Below, piece after piece: positions 17,132-24,821 of a stretch of 64,000 nucleotides of DNA. Position numbers and translations under genes: made by a program. How positions within the stretch are numbered: position 1 is the first letter of the stretch; each line of letters starts with the position of its first letter. This DNA comes from Streptomyces sp. CNH099. GTDB lineage: Bacteria; Actinomycetota; Actinomycetes; Streptomycetales; Streptomycetaceae. Location: assembly GCA_000514715.1 (NCBI GenBank), contig KI911459.1:553594-617593 (forward strand), given 5' to 3'. Below the pieces are notes generated by a model. It was not told the origin of the DNA, did not search any database, and worked only from the letters and a program-made list of their open reading frames with translations.

Positions 17132-17755
17132 GTCCGGGTCCGTGGCCGACGCGCGCAGCCGGCTCACGACGGCGGTGTCCGCCAGGTCGTACGCGTCCGG
17201 GGCGCCGTGCAGCAGCGACAGCAGGTTGGCGTGCTCCAGCAGCGCGATCAGCTCGAACGCGAGCCGGTCCGGGTCGGTCTCCGGCCGCAGCTCGCCGGCC
17301 GCGCGGGCCTCCTCGGCCGTCTGCGCCACGTACGCCGTCCAGTCGCGGAGCGCCGCGGCCACCGCGTCGTGCACGGGACCGCCGCGGGAGGCGAACTCGG
17401 CCGCCGCGCCGTAGAAGAAGCAGCCCCCGGGGAAGACGCGCTCGCGCGAATAGGCCAGCCAGCGGTCGCAGAGCGCGCGCAGCCGCCCGACGCCCGGCGG
17501 CAGGTCCGCCACGGGCACCACCACGGCCCGGGCGAACACCGCACCCGCCGCCCGCACGGTCGCGAGCTGCAACTCCTCCTTGGAGCCGAAGAGCGCGAAG
17601 ACCCCGCTCTTGCTCAGCCCCAGCTCGCCCGCGATCCGGCCCAGGGACAACCCCTCCAGGCCCTCCACCGAGGCGATGTCCATCGTCCGCCGCAGCACGA
17701 GCCGGCGCGTCTGGTTGCCGCGCTCGACCCGCCCGTCCACCCGCGTACCGGCCAC
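17105..17755 (-). CDS. TetR/AcrR family transcriptional regulator
   Basis: A 216-aa repressor with a GTG start at 17755 and AAGGAGG nine bases upstream. The HTH (LSLGRIAGELGLSKSGVFAL, FGSKEELQLATV) is typical. The C-terminal ligand domain begins about residue 75 (the TetR_C type seen in LmrA/YxaF-like proteins, with GGCFFYGAAAEFASRGGPVHDA). A perfect 20-bp palindrome lies 22 bp upstream of the start codon, so autorepression is likely. It is convergent with, and overlaps, the alpha/beta hydrolase gene. Confidence 0.88.
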   Translation of the reverse strand: MAGTRVDGRVERGNQTRRLVLRRTMDIASVEGLEGLSLGRIAGELGLSKSGVFALFGSKEELQLATVRAAGAVFARAVVVPVADLPPGVGRLRALCDRWLAYSRERVFPGGCFFYGAAAEFASRGGPVHDAVAAALRDWTAYVAQTAEEARAAGELRPETDPDRLAFELIALLEHANLLSLLHGAPDAYDLADTAVVSRLRASATDPDSVPDALPG

Positions 17756-17777
17756 CGTAGCTCGCCTCCTTCAGGTA

Positions 17778-17797
17778 CCGGTCAGTCTACTGACCGG
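17778..17797. promoter_or_regulatory. Perfect 20-bp palindrome, probable TetR autoregulatory operator
   Basis: CCGGTCAGT-CT-ACTGACCGG, 9-bp perfect arms with a 2-bp centre, 22 bp upstream of the TetR start at 17755. Size, symmetry and the GGTCAGT/ACTGACC core fit TetR-family operators. Confidence 0.75.
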
Positions 17798-17916
17798 CGC
17801 CTGCCGTCCGCGGCCCCCAGCGCGGGGCCCGGCGCCGGGGGACCGATCCCGGCCGTGCCCGGCACACTGGTCGGTACGGGTGACACACGGACCGCGACCG
17901 AGGAGCTGACGGGGCT

Positions 17917-18555
17917 GTGGTTCTCCACCTTCGCCGAGGACGGGCCGAGGGCCACGCGCGCGGACGGACCGCTCGCGGGCGGCTGCCACGGGGGGCGCGG
18001 GTCATAGCGGCCGGCGCCGCCGTGGCCGGGGTGCTGCTGGTGAGCGGGGTGTGGGCGGCGCTGCGGGACGAGGAGCGCGGCTCAGGGGAGCGGCTGCCGG
18101 ACGCCGGCCTGGTCCACTTCGCGTCCGGCCACGGCTACGAGCCGGTGCGCACGGTGCTGCGCTCCCGCGCGGACGTCGCCGCCTTCGCCGAGCGGTTCCC
18201 GGCGGCGGCGCTGGGCGGCGGAGCGGCGGCCCGGCTGGCCGGCCGGGACTTCGGCGCCGAGGCGCTGGTCGCCTTCGCCTGGAGCACCGGGTGCACGCGC
18301 GCGGACTCCGCCGGCCTGCACAGCTCGGCCGAGGACGGCCTCTTCGTGCTGCCCGCCGACACCACGGCGTACCGGAAGTGCTCCGAGCGCTGGGACGTGC
18401 TCGCCGTGTTCGCGGTGCCGCGGGAGCGGGCGCCGCGCGACGTCGAGCTGCAGGGCGCGGCGCCGGACCCGCCCGGCCTTCAGGGCTCCCGCGGCCCGGC
18501 TGTCAACGCTCCCCTTCGAAGACGCAGAACTCGTTGCCCTCGGGGTCGGCCATGA
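17917..18555 (+). CDS. Membrane-anchored protein of unknown function
   Basis: A 212-aa frame starting with GTG at 17917 (GAGGAG about 11 bases upstream). An Arg-rich N-terminus precedes one hydrophobic segment (VIAAGAAVAGVLLVSGVWAAL, about residues 29-48), so the rest would be outside the cell. The extracellular part (LVHFASGHGYEPVRTVLRSR, FGAEALVAFAWSTGCTRADS, AYRKCSERWDVLAVFAVPRE) has two Cys that could pair. I do not recognise the family. The last 17 residues run antisense into the glyoxalase-like gene and are Arg-rich, so the true end may be affected by a frameshift or simply overlap. Confidence 0.6.
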   Translation: MVLHLRRGRAEGHARGRTARGRLPRGARVIAAGAAVAGVLLVSGVWAALRDEERGSGERLPDAGLVHFASGHGYEPVRTVLRSRADVAAFAERFPAAALGGGAAARLAGRDFGAEALVAFAWSTGCTRADSAGLHSSAEDGLFVLPADTTAYRKCSERWDVLAVFAVPRERAPRDVELQGAAPDPPGLQGSRGPAVNAPLRRRRTRCPRGRP

Positions 18556-18856
18556 CGTGCCAGGAGATCTCGCCGTCGCGCCGGCGGACCATCGTCGCCC
18601 CCAGCGCCCGCAGCTCCGCCGGGTCGCCCCAGACGTCGAGGTGCATCCGGTTCTTCACCGTCTTCGCCTCCGGGACGGGGTTCATCCAGATGAGCGGGCC
18701 GCGCCCGGCCGGGTCGTGGATGGGCACCGGCCACTCGCTCGGCCGCGGCTCGCCGCGGTCCGGCCGGCGGGCGTAGCCCAGGGCGGTGCACCACCAGTCG
18801 GCGAGCGCCTGGTGGTCCCGGGCGTCCAGCGCAAGATCCTTGAAGCGTGCGGGCAT
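18503..18856 (-). CDS. Glyoxalase-like / VOC superfamily protein
   Basis: A 117-aa single VOC domain (Glyoxalase_6 type). It begins MPARFKDLALDARDHQALAD and contains TALGYARRPDRGEPR, LIWMNPVPEAKTVKNRMHLD and the C-terminal MADPEGNEFCVFEG, the standard beta-alpha-beta-beta-beta repeats. HLD and the terminal E are the usual metal-site positions. Members carry out varied isomerase, lyase or binding functions, and this one cannot be assigned. The gene overlaps the preceding plus-strand gene at its 3' end. Confidence 0.85.
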   Translation of the reverse strand: MPARFKDLALDARDHQALADWWCTALGYARRPDRGEPRPSEWPVPIHDPAGRGPLIWMNPVPEAKTVKNRMHLDVWGDPAELRALGATMVRRRDGEISWHVMADPEGNEFCVFEGER

Positions 18857-18970
18857 GGAGGCGATCCTAGACCCGGCTCCGCCCACCCCCGGTCCGTGAA
18901 ACGCCGCGCCGCCCCCCGGCCGGAAGAGCCGGAGTCCCCCGGGTAGTCCTTGAGGCGGAGGCCGGGATAT

Positions 18971-19013
18971 CCGTATGCAGGCGGACGCGGGGGCCGAGTC
19001 CGCCTGCATACGG
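18971..19013. promoter_or_regulatory. Perfect 16-bp inverted repeat before the histidine kinase gene
   Basis: The arm CCGTATGCAGGCGGAC (18971-18986) is repeated exactly in reverse complement at 18998-19013 after an 11-nt G-rich loop, and TTT follows. The second arm ends eight bases before the GTG of the sensor kinase. It may be an operator for the cognate response regulator (autoregulation) or an RNA structure that controls initiation. A terminator is less likely because a gene starts immediately after it. Confidence 0.7.
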
Positions 19014-19021
19014 TTTCCGGT

Positions 19022-20389
19022 GTGACCGAGACCTTCCGTAAGTCGATCCAGGGCGGCCTGACCGTACTGCAGCACGAGCTGATCTCCGGCGCCGTCCGGG
19101 CCCGGCCGCTGCGCCCGCTGTCCACCGACGGTCCCGGCTGGGCCGCCTTCCCCGCCGAGGTGCGGCGCGTCCTGCGCTGGCTGGTGCACATCGTGGTCGT
19201 CGGCTTCGCCGCCGCCATGCTCTGGCTGAGCTACGCGCTGTACGAGGGGCAGTACTCCTACGACGGCCCCTACTGGAGCGGGGAGCTGAGCCTGCTGCTG
19301 GGCCTGACGGCGGCCGTCCCGCTGCTGCTGGTGCTGATCCAGCCGATCGCCGCCTGGTGGCTGTCCCTCGCGGGCGTGTTCGTGGTGGCGGCGTCCGGTC
19401 TGGACACCAACGCCTGGCCGTTCGCGGAGCCGGCGTTCCCCTCGCACATGGCGGTGATGGTGGTGGTGGCGCTGCGCAGCCGGCCGGTGGCGTCGGCCGC
19501 GGTCTGGGCGGCCACCCTCGCCGTGGGCATCCTGGTGTCGACCGTCGCCTCCCCCAGGTCCTGGGAGGACGACAACGTCGGCGTCTTCGCCGTCTGGTCG
19601 GCCGTCGCCATCGGCGGGGCGCTCCTGCTGCGTGCCTTCCTGGAGGCCCGCAACCGGGCGGCCGCCAGCGACGACGCCACCCTGGCGGAGAGATCGAAGC
19701 GCACCGTGCTGGAGGAGCGCACCACCATCGCGCGCGAGTTGCACGACGTGGTCGCGCACCACATGTCCGTCATCGCCATCCAGGCGGAGGCGGCGCCGTA
19801 CCGGGTGGAGAACATCCCGCCCGAGCTGGCCGCCTCCTTCGGCACCATCCGCGAGAACGCGGTCGCCGCGCTCGGCGAACTGCGCCGCGTGCTCGGGGTG
19901 ATACGCGTCGCCGACTTCGAGAGCTACGACGCGCCGGAGGCCCCCCAGCCCACCCTGGACGCCCTCGACGCCCTGCTGGACAACGTCCGCGAGGCGGGGC
20001 TCCCGGTGGAGAAGGTCGTCGCCGGTGCCCGGCGGGACCTGCCACCGGGCGTCGAGCTGTCCGCGTTCCGCGTCATCCAGGAGGCGCTCAGCAACGCGCT
20101 CCGGCACTCGCCGGGCGCCGACACCCGCGTCGAACTCGCCTACGTCCTGGGCGGCCTGGGGCTGCGCGTGGTCAACGGGCCCGCGGTCGCCGACGAGGCG
20201 TCCGGGACCGCGTCCGTGCCCGCCGGGAGCGGCTCGGGGCACGGGATCACCGGGATGCGCGAGCGCGTCGCCGTGCTGGACGGGGAGATGACGGCCGGTC
20301 CGACGCCGGACGACGGCTACGAGGTCGTCGTCTTCCTGCCCGCGCCCGCCCTCGTGGAGCAGCCGGCCGCGGCGGAGGAGGACGCGTGA
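19022..20389 (+). CDS. Two-component sensor histidine kinase (HisKA_3 type)
   Basis: A 455-aa NarL/DesK-class kinase, start GTG at 19022. Five or so hydrophobic helices occupy residues about 50-205 (VHIVVVGFAAAMLWLSYALY, SLLLGLTAAVPLLLVLIQPI and so on) with only short loops, suggesting sensing at or within the membrane. The dimerisation/phosphoacceptor motif ERTTIARELHDVVAHHMSV places the phosphorylated residue at His241. The HATPase_c domain has the N box (VIQEALSNALRHSPG) and the glycine box (GSGHGITGMRERVAVLDG). It overlaps the response regulator gene by GTGA, so the two are a co-translated pair. Signal unknown. Confidence 0.92.
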   Translation: MTETFRKSIQGGLTVLQHELISGAVRARPLRPLSTDGPGWAAFPAEVRRVLRWLVHIVVVGFAAAMLWLSYALYEGQYSYDGPYWSGELSLLLGLTAAVPLLLVLIQPIAAWWLSLAGVFVVAASGLDTNAWPFAEPAFPSHMAVMVVVALRSRPVASAAVWAATLAVGILVSTVASPRSWEDDNVGVFAVWSAVAIGGALLLRAFLEARNRAAASDDATLAERSKRTVLEERTTIARELHDVVAHHMSVIAIQAEAAPYRVENIPPELAASFGTIRENAVAALGELRRVLGVIRVADFESYDAPEAPQPTLDALDALLDNVREAGLPVEKVVAGARRDLPPGVELSAFRVIQEALSNALRHSPGADTRVELAYVLGGLGLRVVNGPAVADEASGTASVPAGSGSGHGITGMRERVAVLDGEMTAGPTPDDGYEVVVFLPAPALVEQPAAAEEDA

Positions 20390-21057
20390 CCATCCGGGTG
20401 CTCATCGTCGACGACCAGGAAATGGTCCGCGAAGGCTTCTCCGTTCTGCTCGGCGCTCAGCCGGACATCGAGGTCGCCGGCGAGGCCGGCGACGGGCAGC
20501 AGGCCGTCGCGAAGGTCGCGGAACTGCGGCCGAACGTCGTGCTCATGGACGTCCGGATGCCGAACGTCAACGGCCTTGAGGCCACCCGGCGGATCGTCGC
20601 CGCCGATGCCGACGCCAAGGTCCTGGTGCTGACCACCTTCGACCAGGACGAGTACGTCTACCAGGCGCTCCGCGCCGGGGCGAGCGGGTTCCTGCTCAAG
20701 GACGCCTCCGCCGGCCAGCTGGCCGAAGCGGTACGGATCGTCGCCGCGGGCGAAGCGCTGCTCGCGCCCACCGTCACCAAACGCCTGATCGGCACCTTCG
20801 CCGAAAGCGCCGTCTCCGGCGCCGGCGCGGTCCTGGCGCCGCGCACCCGGATCGCCGACCTGACCGAGCGCGAGACGGAGGTGCTCACCCACATCGCCCG
20901 CGGCCTGTCCAACGCGGAGATCGCCGCGCAGCTGGTCGTCGCCGAGTCGACCGTCAAGACCCACGTCGGGCGCATTCTGGAGAAGCTCGGCCTGCGCGAC
21001 CGCACCCAGGCGGCGGTGTACGCCTACGAGGCCCGGCTGGTGACGCCGTCGCCCTGA
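20386..21057 (+). CDS. NarL/LuxR-family response regulator
   Basis: A 223-aa regulator paired with the preceding kinase (GTGA overlap). The receiver domain has acidic residues in LIVDDQEMVREGF, phosphoacceptor Asp55 in VVLMDVRMP and the conserved Lys in GFLLKDASAGQLAEA. The C-terminal LuxR HTH is LTERETEVLTHIARGLSNAE with STVKTHVGRILEKL. Dimers of such proteins often bind inverted repeats; the 16-bp repeat before the kinase gene is an obvious candidate. Confidence 0.93.
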   Translation: MTIRVLIVDDQEMVREGFSVLLGAQPDIEVAGEAGDGQQAVAKVAELRPNVVLMDVRMPNVNGLEATRRIVAADADAKVLVLTTFDQDEYVYQALRAGASGFLLKDASAGQLAEAVRIVAAGEALLAPTVTKRLIGTFAESAVSGAGAVLAPRTRIADLTERETEVLTHIARGLSNAEIAAQLVVAESTVKTHVGRILEKLGLRDRTQAAVYAYEARLVTPSP

Positions 21058-21090
21058 CGCCCACCGTGCGCTGACCGGCCGCATCCTCCG

Positions 21091-21132
21091 CTTCACCCTT
21101 CACCTTTCACCTTTCACCCTTCACCTTTCGCC
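21091..21132. repeat. Six tandem 7-bp units, YTTCACC
   Basis: CTTCACC, CTTCACC, TTTCACC, TTTCACC, CTTCACC, TTTCGCC follow directly after one another, beginning 34 bp after the response regulator stop and ending about 128 bp before the glycosyltransferase start. The purine/pyrimidine strand asymmetry is marked. It could be a binding array or a simple slippage repeat. Confidence 0.85.
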
Positions 21133-21259
21133 CCGGCCACCGGCCGCTTCCCTCCCTTCGCGATGCCGAAAACGGCACGAAGGCGACCCCGGACACGCGC
21201 ACCGGCCGACGGCCCCGCGCGGTGCCCGCCGACTCCCATGCCCTGAGCGAGGAGGCCTC

Positions 21260-22768
21260 ATGGCCGTCGACCACCGTCCCCGCACGCCCGCGCCCCTGCT
21301 CGTCCCACCGGCCCGCAAGGGCGGCCCGGCGGCCGCACGCCCGCGTGCGGCCGCCGTCGTCCTGATCCCCGTCGCGCTGACCCTGGTCCTCGGGCTGTGG
21401 GGGCTGCGCCGGCAGGGCACGATGTGGCGCGACGAGGCCGTCACGTACGACATGGCGCAGCGCGGCCCCGCCGCGCTGCTGCACGTCCTGGACGACTACG
21501 ACGTCGTGCACGGCCTGTACTACCTGCTGATGCAGGGGGTGTTCGCGGTGTGCGGCGACGGCCTCGTCCCCCTGCGGCTGCCGTCGGTGCTGGCCATGGC
21601 GGCTGCCGCCGCCGGCGTGGCCGTGCTCGGCCGCATGCTGGCCGGCCCGGGCACCGGACTCGCCGCGGGCGCGGTCTTCGCGCTGCTGCCCGACGTCCAG
21701 CGGTACGCGCAGGAGGGACGCTCGTACGCGCTGGTGTGCGCCGCCGTGGTGTGGGCGACCGTGCTGTTCGTCCGCGCCGCCCACGAGCGGCGCACCGGCC
21801 CGTGGGCCGGCTACGCCGCGCTGTCGCTGGCGGCGTGCCTGCTGCACGAGTTCGCCTTCCTGGCCGTGCTCGCCCACGGGGTGGCGGCACTCGCGGCCCG
21901 GGTACCCGGCGGCGTGCTGCGCGCCTGGGGCGCGGCGGCGGGTGTTGTGGCCGTGGGCCTCGCGCCGCCGGCGGTGATCAGCGCCGGACAGACCGAACAG
22001 GTGGCGTGGATCGGCCCGCCCGACGCTCTCACCTGGCTGGGCGTCGTCGCGGTGGCGGCGCTGGCCCTGGCCTGTGCGGCGACGGTCGGCGGGCCGGTGG
22101 CGTCGGTGGCCCTGCCGCTGGCGCTCGTGCCGACGGCGGTTCTCCTGCTGCTGTCGCCCGTCGCGTCCTTGTTCGTGGACCGCTACGTCGTCTACTCCGA
22201 CGCCGGGCTGGCGCTGCTGACGGGTGCCGCGCTGCACTCCGCGTGGCGCCGCGGCGTCCCGCTGCGCGCGGGGGCGGCGGCCGTCGCGGCGGTGGTGGCG
22301 GCGACCCTGCTGGTTCCGGTCGGCCAGCACCTGCGGTCGCCCGAGAGCCGGCAGGACGACCTGGCCGCCGTCGCCGCCGCCGTGCGGGCGTCGTCGGCTC
22401 CGGGCGACGGGCTGCTCTTCGCTCCGGCCCGCCGCCGGGTCTGGACGCTGTCCGGCGCCCCCGCCTACCGCGGCCTGACCGACCTGGCCCTGCGCGCGGA
22501 CCCGCGTGCCTCCGACACCCTGTACGGCACCGAACTGCCGCCGGCCGCCATCCGCGCGCGCATGCTCGACGCCCGGCGCATCATCGTGCTCCACGACCCG
22601 CCGGGGCAGCCCCTCGACGACAGCCGGGCGGAGCGCGTCAAACGGGCCACCCTCCGCACCGACTTCGAACGCTGCGCCACCACCGGCGTCCACGGCGCCC
22701 GCGTCACCCTCTACGCACGCCCCGGCGCCTGCGCCGGTACCGGGCCGCCCGCGCGTGGTCAGCGGTAG
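21260..22768 (+). CDS. Polytopic membrane glycosyltransferase (GT39/PMT-like, GT-C fold)
   Basis: A 502-aa membrane protein with GAGGAGG eight bases before the ATG. The first extracytoplasmic loop after helix 1 holds MWRDEAVTYD, the acidic DE-type motif of GT-C glycosyltransferases that use polyprenyl-phosphate sugars. About ten hydrophobic helices follow to residue 360, then a soluble C-terminal domain (residues 370-490). Streptomycetes carry several of these, variously annotated as mannosyltransferase-like; donor and acceptor cannot be read. The 3' end overlaps the convergent NamZ gene by 10 bp. Confidence 0.8.
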   Translation: MAVDHRPRTPAPLLVPPARKGGPAAARPRAAAVVLIPVALTLVLGLWGLRRQGTMWRDEAVTYDMAQRGPAALLHVLDDYDVVHGLYYLLMQGVFAVCGDGLVPLRLPSVLAMAAAAAGVAVLGRMLAGPGTGLAAGAVFALLPDVQRYAQEGRSYALVCAAVVWATVLFVRAAHERRTGPWAGYAALSLAACLLHEFAFLAVLAHGVAALAARVPGGVLRAWGAAAGVVAVGLAPPAVISAGQTEQVAWIGPPDALTWLGVVAVAALALACAATVGGPVASVALPLALVPTAVLLLLSPVASLFVDRYVVYSDAGLALLTGAALHSAWRRGVPLRAGAAAVAAVVAATLLVPVGQHLRSPESRQDDLAAVAAAVRASSAPGDGLLFAPARRRVWTLSGAPAYRGLTDLALRADPRASDTLYGTELPPAAIRARMLDARRIIVLHDPPGQPLDDSRAERVKRATLRTDFERCATTGVHGARVTLYARPGACAGTGPPARGQR

Positions 22769-24060
22769 AGCAGGTACCGCCGGCGGCGGCGGGTGAAGTC
22801 CGCCAGCTCGTTCCGCCAGGCGCCCACGACCTCGGCGACGTCCCGGCCCTCGTCGATCATCGTGCGCAGCCGCGCCGAGCCCGACAGCTTGTCGATCCAG
22901 TACGGCCGCTCCGGGTCCCAGCTGTCCTGCCGCCAGGCGAACTCCGGGTAGCGGCGGGCCTCGACGAGCATCGCCACGGCCGTCGTCACCGGCTCGTAGC
23001 GCCGCCGGTCGACGACGTGGACCTGTACGCCCGCGCACGTCTCGCCCACGTGCTTGCCGAAGGTGGGCACGAAGTACGCCTCGCGGAACTCCACCCCCGG
23101 CAGCCCGCGGGCGCCCAGCCGGTCGCTGTAGCGGTAGTCGAGGTACGGCGCGCCGATCCACTCGAACGGGCGGGTGGTGCCGCGGCCCTCGGAGAGGTTG
23201 GTGCCCTCGAAGAAGCAGGTGCCCGCGTACGCCAGCGCGGTGTCGGCCGTCGGCATGTTCGGCGACGGCGGCACCCAGGGCCAGTCGCCGTCCTGCGCGA
23301 ACGACTCCGGGTCCCAGCCCCGTACCCGTACGACGTCCAGCTCCACCCGGCCGCCGGCGCCCTCGTCGGGCAGCAGCTCGCCGTTGAAGTAGCGGGCCAG
23401 CTCGCCGACGGTCATGCCGTGCTGCTGGACGATCGGCTTGAGGCCGACCCCGGAGGTGAACTCCGGGGTCATCATGGCGCCGTCGGCGCGGCGGCCGATC
23501 GGGTTGGGGCGGTCGAGGACGACGAAGGCGGCGCCGGTGTCGCGGGCGGCGGCCATCGCGCGGTACATCGTCCAGATGTAGGTGTAGAAGCGCGCGCCGA
23601 CGTCCTGGATGTCGAAGACGATCGTGTCCGCGCCGGCCTTGGTGAACAGCTCCGCCAGCTTCGCGGCGTCCGCGCCGTACGCGTCGTAGACCGTCAGGCC
23701 CGTGCGCGGGTCGATGGTCTCCGGCTCCGCCTCGCCGGCCTGCGCGCTGCCGCGGAAGCCGTGCTCGGGGCCGAAGACGCCGGCGATGTCGAGGTCGCCG
23801 GAGGCGTGCATGGAGTCGACGACGTGGCGGGTGTCGCCCAGCACGCCGGTCGGGTTGCTGACGATGCCCAGCCGGCGGTCGCGCAGCATGGACCAGCCCC
23901 GCGCGGCGGCGGCGTCGGCGCCGGGCAGCACCCTGCCGGGGCGCCCGGCGCCGCGGGCGTGCGCGGTGCCCGGCGCCGCGCCGGCGAGCAGGGGGACGGC
24001 CGCGCCCGCGGCGGTGCCGGTCAGGAGCGTACGGCGGGACGGTGCGGAAGGTCTCGGCAT
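22759..24060 (-). CDS. Exo-beta-N-acetylmuramidase NamZ family (DUF1343), TAT-exported
   Basis: A 433-aa protein. The twin-arginine signal SRRTLLTGTAAGAAVPLLAG is at the N-terminus. The DUF1343 body is complete: RRLGIVSNPTGVLGDTRHVV, VFGPEHGFRGSAQAGE, TIVFDIQDVGARFYTYI, LDRPNPIGR, EGTNLSEGRGTTRPFE and the C-terminal WRQDSWDPERPYWIDKLSG. Characterised members (GH171, Bacillus YbbC/NamZ) remove terminal MurNAc from peptidoglycan fragments. It therefore probably works in wall recycling or scavenging outside the cell. It lies downstream of lutC on the same strand, with a 105-bp gap and probably its own promoter. Confidence 0.88.
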   Translation of the reverse strand: MPRPSAPSRRTLLTGTAAGAAVPLLAGAAPGTAHARGAGRPGRVLPGADAAAARGWSMLRDRRLGIVSNPTGVLGDTRHVVDSMHASGDLDIAGVFGPEHGFRGSAQAGEAEPETIDPRTGLTVYDAYGADAAKLAELFTKAGADTIVFDIQDVGARFYTYIWTMYRAMAAARDTGAAFVVLDRPNPIGRRADGAMMTPEFTSGVGLKPIVQQHGMTVGELARYFNGELLPDEGAGGRVELDVVRVRGWDPESFAQDGDWPWVPPSPNMPTADTALAYAGTCFFEGTNLSEGRGTTRPFEWIGAPYLDYRYSDRLGARGLPGVEFREAYFVPTFGKHVGETCAGVQVHVVDRRRYEPVTTAVAMLVEARRYPEFAWRQDSWDPERPYWIDKLSGSARLRTMIDEGRDVAEVVGAWRNELADFTRRRRRYLLYR

Positions 24061-24165
24061 GGCGGAGAAGCTAACCGACGGCGGGGAGGGAGAACAGGGT
24101 CCGGGCCGGTTGCCAGTGGTGTACAGCTCTGGTGGCGGGAGCCGGCCGAGGGGTGCCGCGGGGTG

Positions 24166-24801
24166 TCAGCCCGTGGCGAGCACGACCTCCAGCGTCCGCG
24201 GCCCGTGCACGCCCTCCACCCGGTCCAGTTCGATGTCGCTGGTAGCCGAGGGCCCCGAGATCCACGTCAGCGGCCGGGCCGGGTCCAGCCGCTCCATCGC
24301 CTGCGGCAGCGAGTCCACGACCTGCTCCGGCACCCGCACCACGCACACGTGGTGGTCCGGGATCAGCGTGATCCGCCGCCGGCCCTGCCCGGGCCCGGCG
24401 TCCAGCACGATCGTGCCGGTCTCCGCGACGGCCAGCGCGCAGCCCGTGAGCACGCTGTCGACGGCGTCCAGGTCGTACGGTGTGCTCGCGGCCCGGTCGT
24501 GGACGCGGGTGGCGTCGACGGCCGCCAGCCACCGCGGCGGCAGCCCGGCCGGCACCAGCAGGGTATTCGTGCCCCGTTCGGCGAACAGCCGCATGAGCAG
24601 CTCCGGCAGCCCGTCGTCGTCCGTACGGTGCACGCGGGCACGGTAGTCGGCGAGGTTCTCCGCGAGCAGGTCCGCGGACTCGGCGGGGGAGCGGTCGCCG
24701 TGCACCCGCAGGTAGTCGCGGGGCACCGGCGGCGCCGGGGTGCCCGCGGTGTCGCGGGTGGCGGCCCGTACCCGCGCGAGGATCGTCTCCCGGCTGCTCA
24801 T
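24166..24801 (-). CDS. lutC: LutC, LUD-domain subunit of L-lactate oxidation
   Basis: A 211-aa LUD (DUF162) protein. It starts MSSRETILARVRAATRD. The domain is recognisable by CALAVAETGTIVLDAGPGQG, LIPDHHVCVVRVPEQVVDSL and the terminal ISGPSATSDIELDRVEGVHG, which is nearly invariant in this family. LutC is needed with LutA and LutB for growth on L-lactate in Bacillus subtilis, where the complex oxidises lactate to pyruvate. It is the last gene of the leftward rhamnose/lactate unit, separated from lutB by 20 bp. Confidence 0.9.
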   Translation of the reverse strand: MSSRETILARVRAATRDTAGTPAPPVPRDYLRVHGDRSPAESADLLAENLADYRARVHRTDDDGLPELLMRLFAERGTNTLLVPAGLPPRWLAAVDATRVHDRAASTPYDLDAVDSVLTGCALAVAETGTIVLDAGPGQGRRRITLIPDHHVCVVRVPEQVVDSLPQAMERLDPARPLTWISGPSATSDIELDRVEGVHGPRTLEVVLATG

Positions 24802-24821
24802 GCCGTCCGCCTTCCCCGCAC

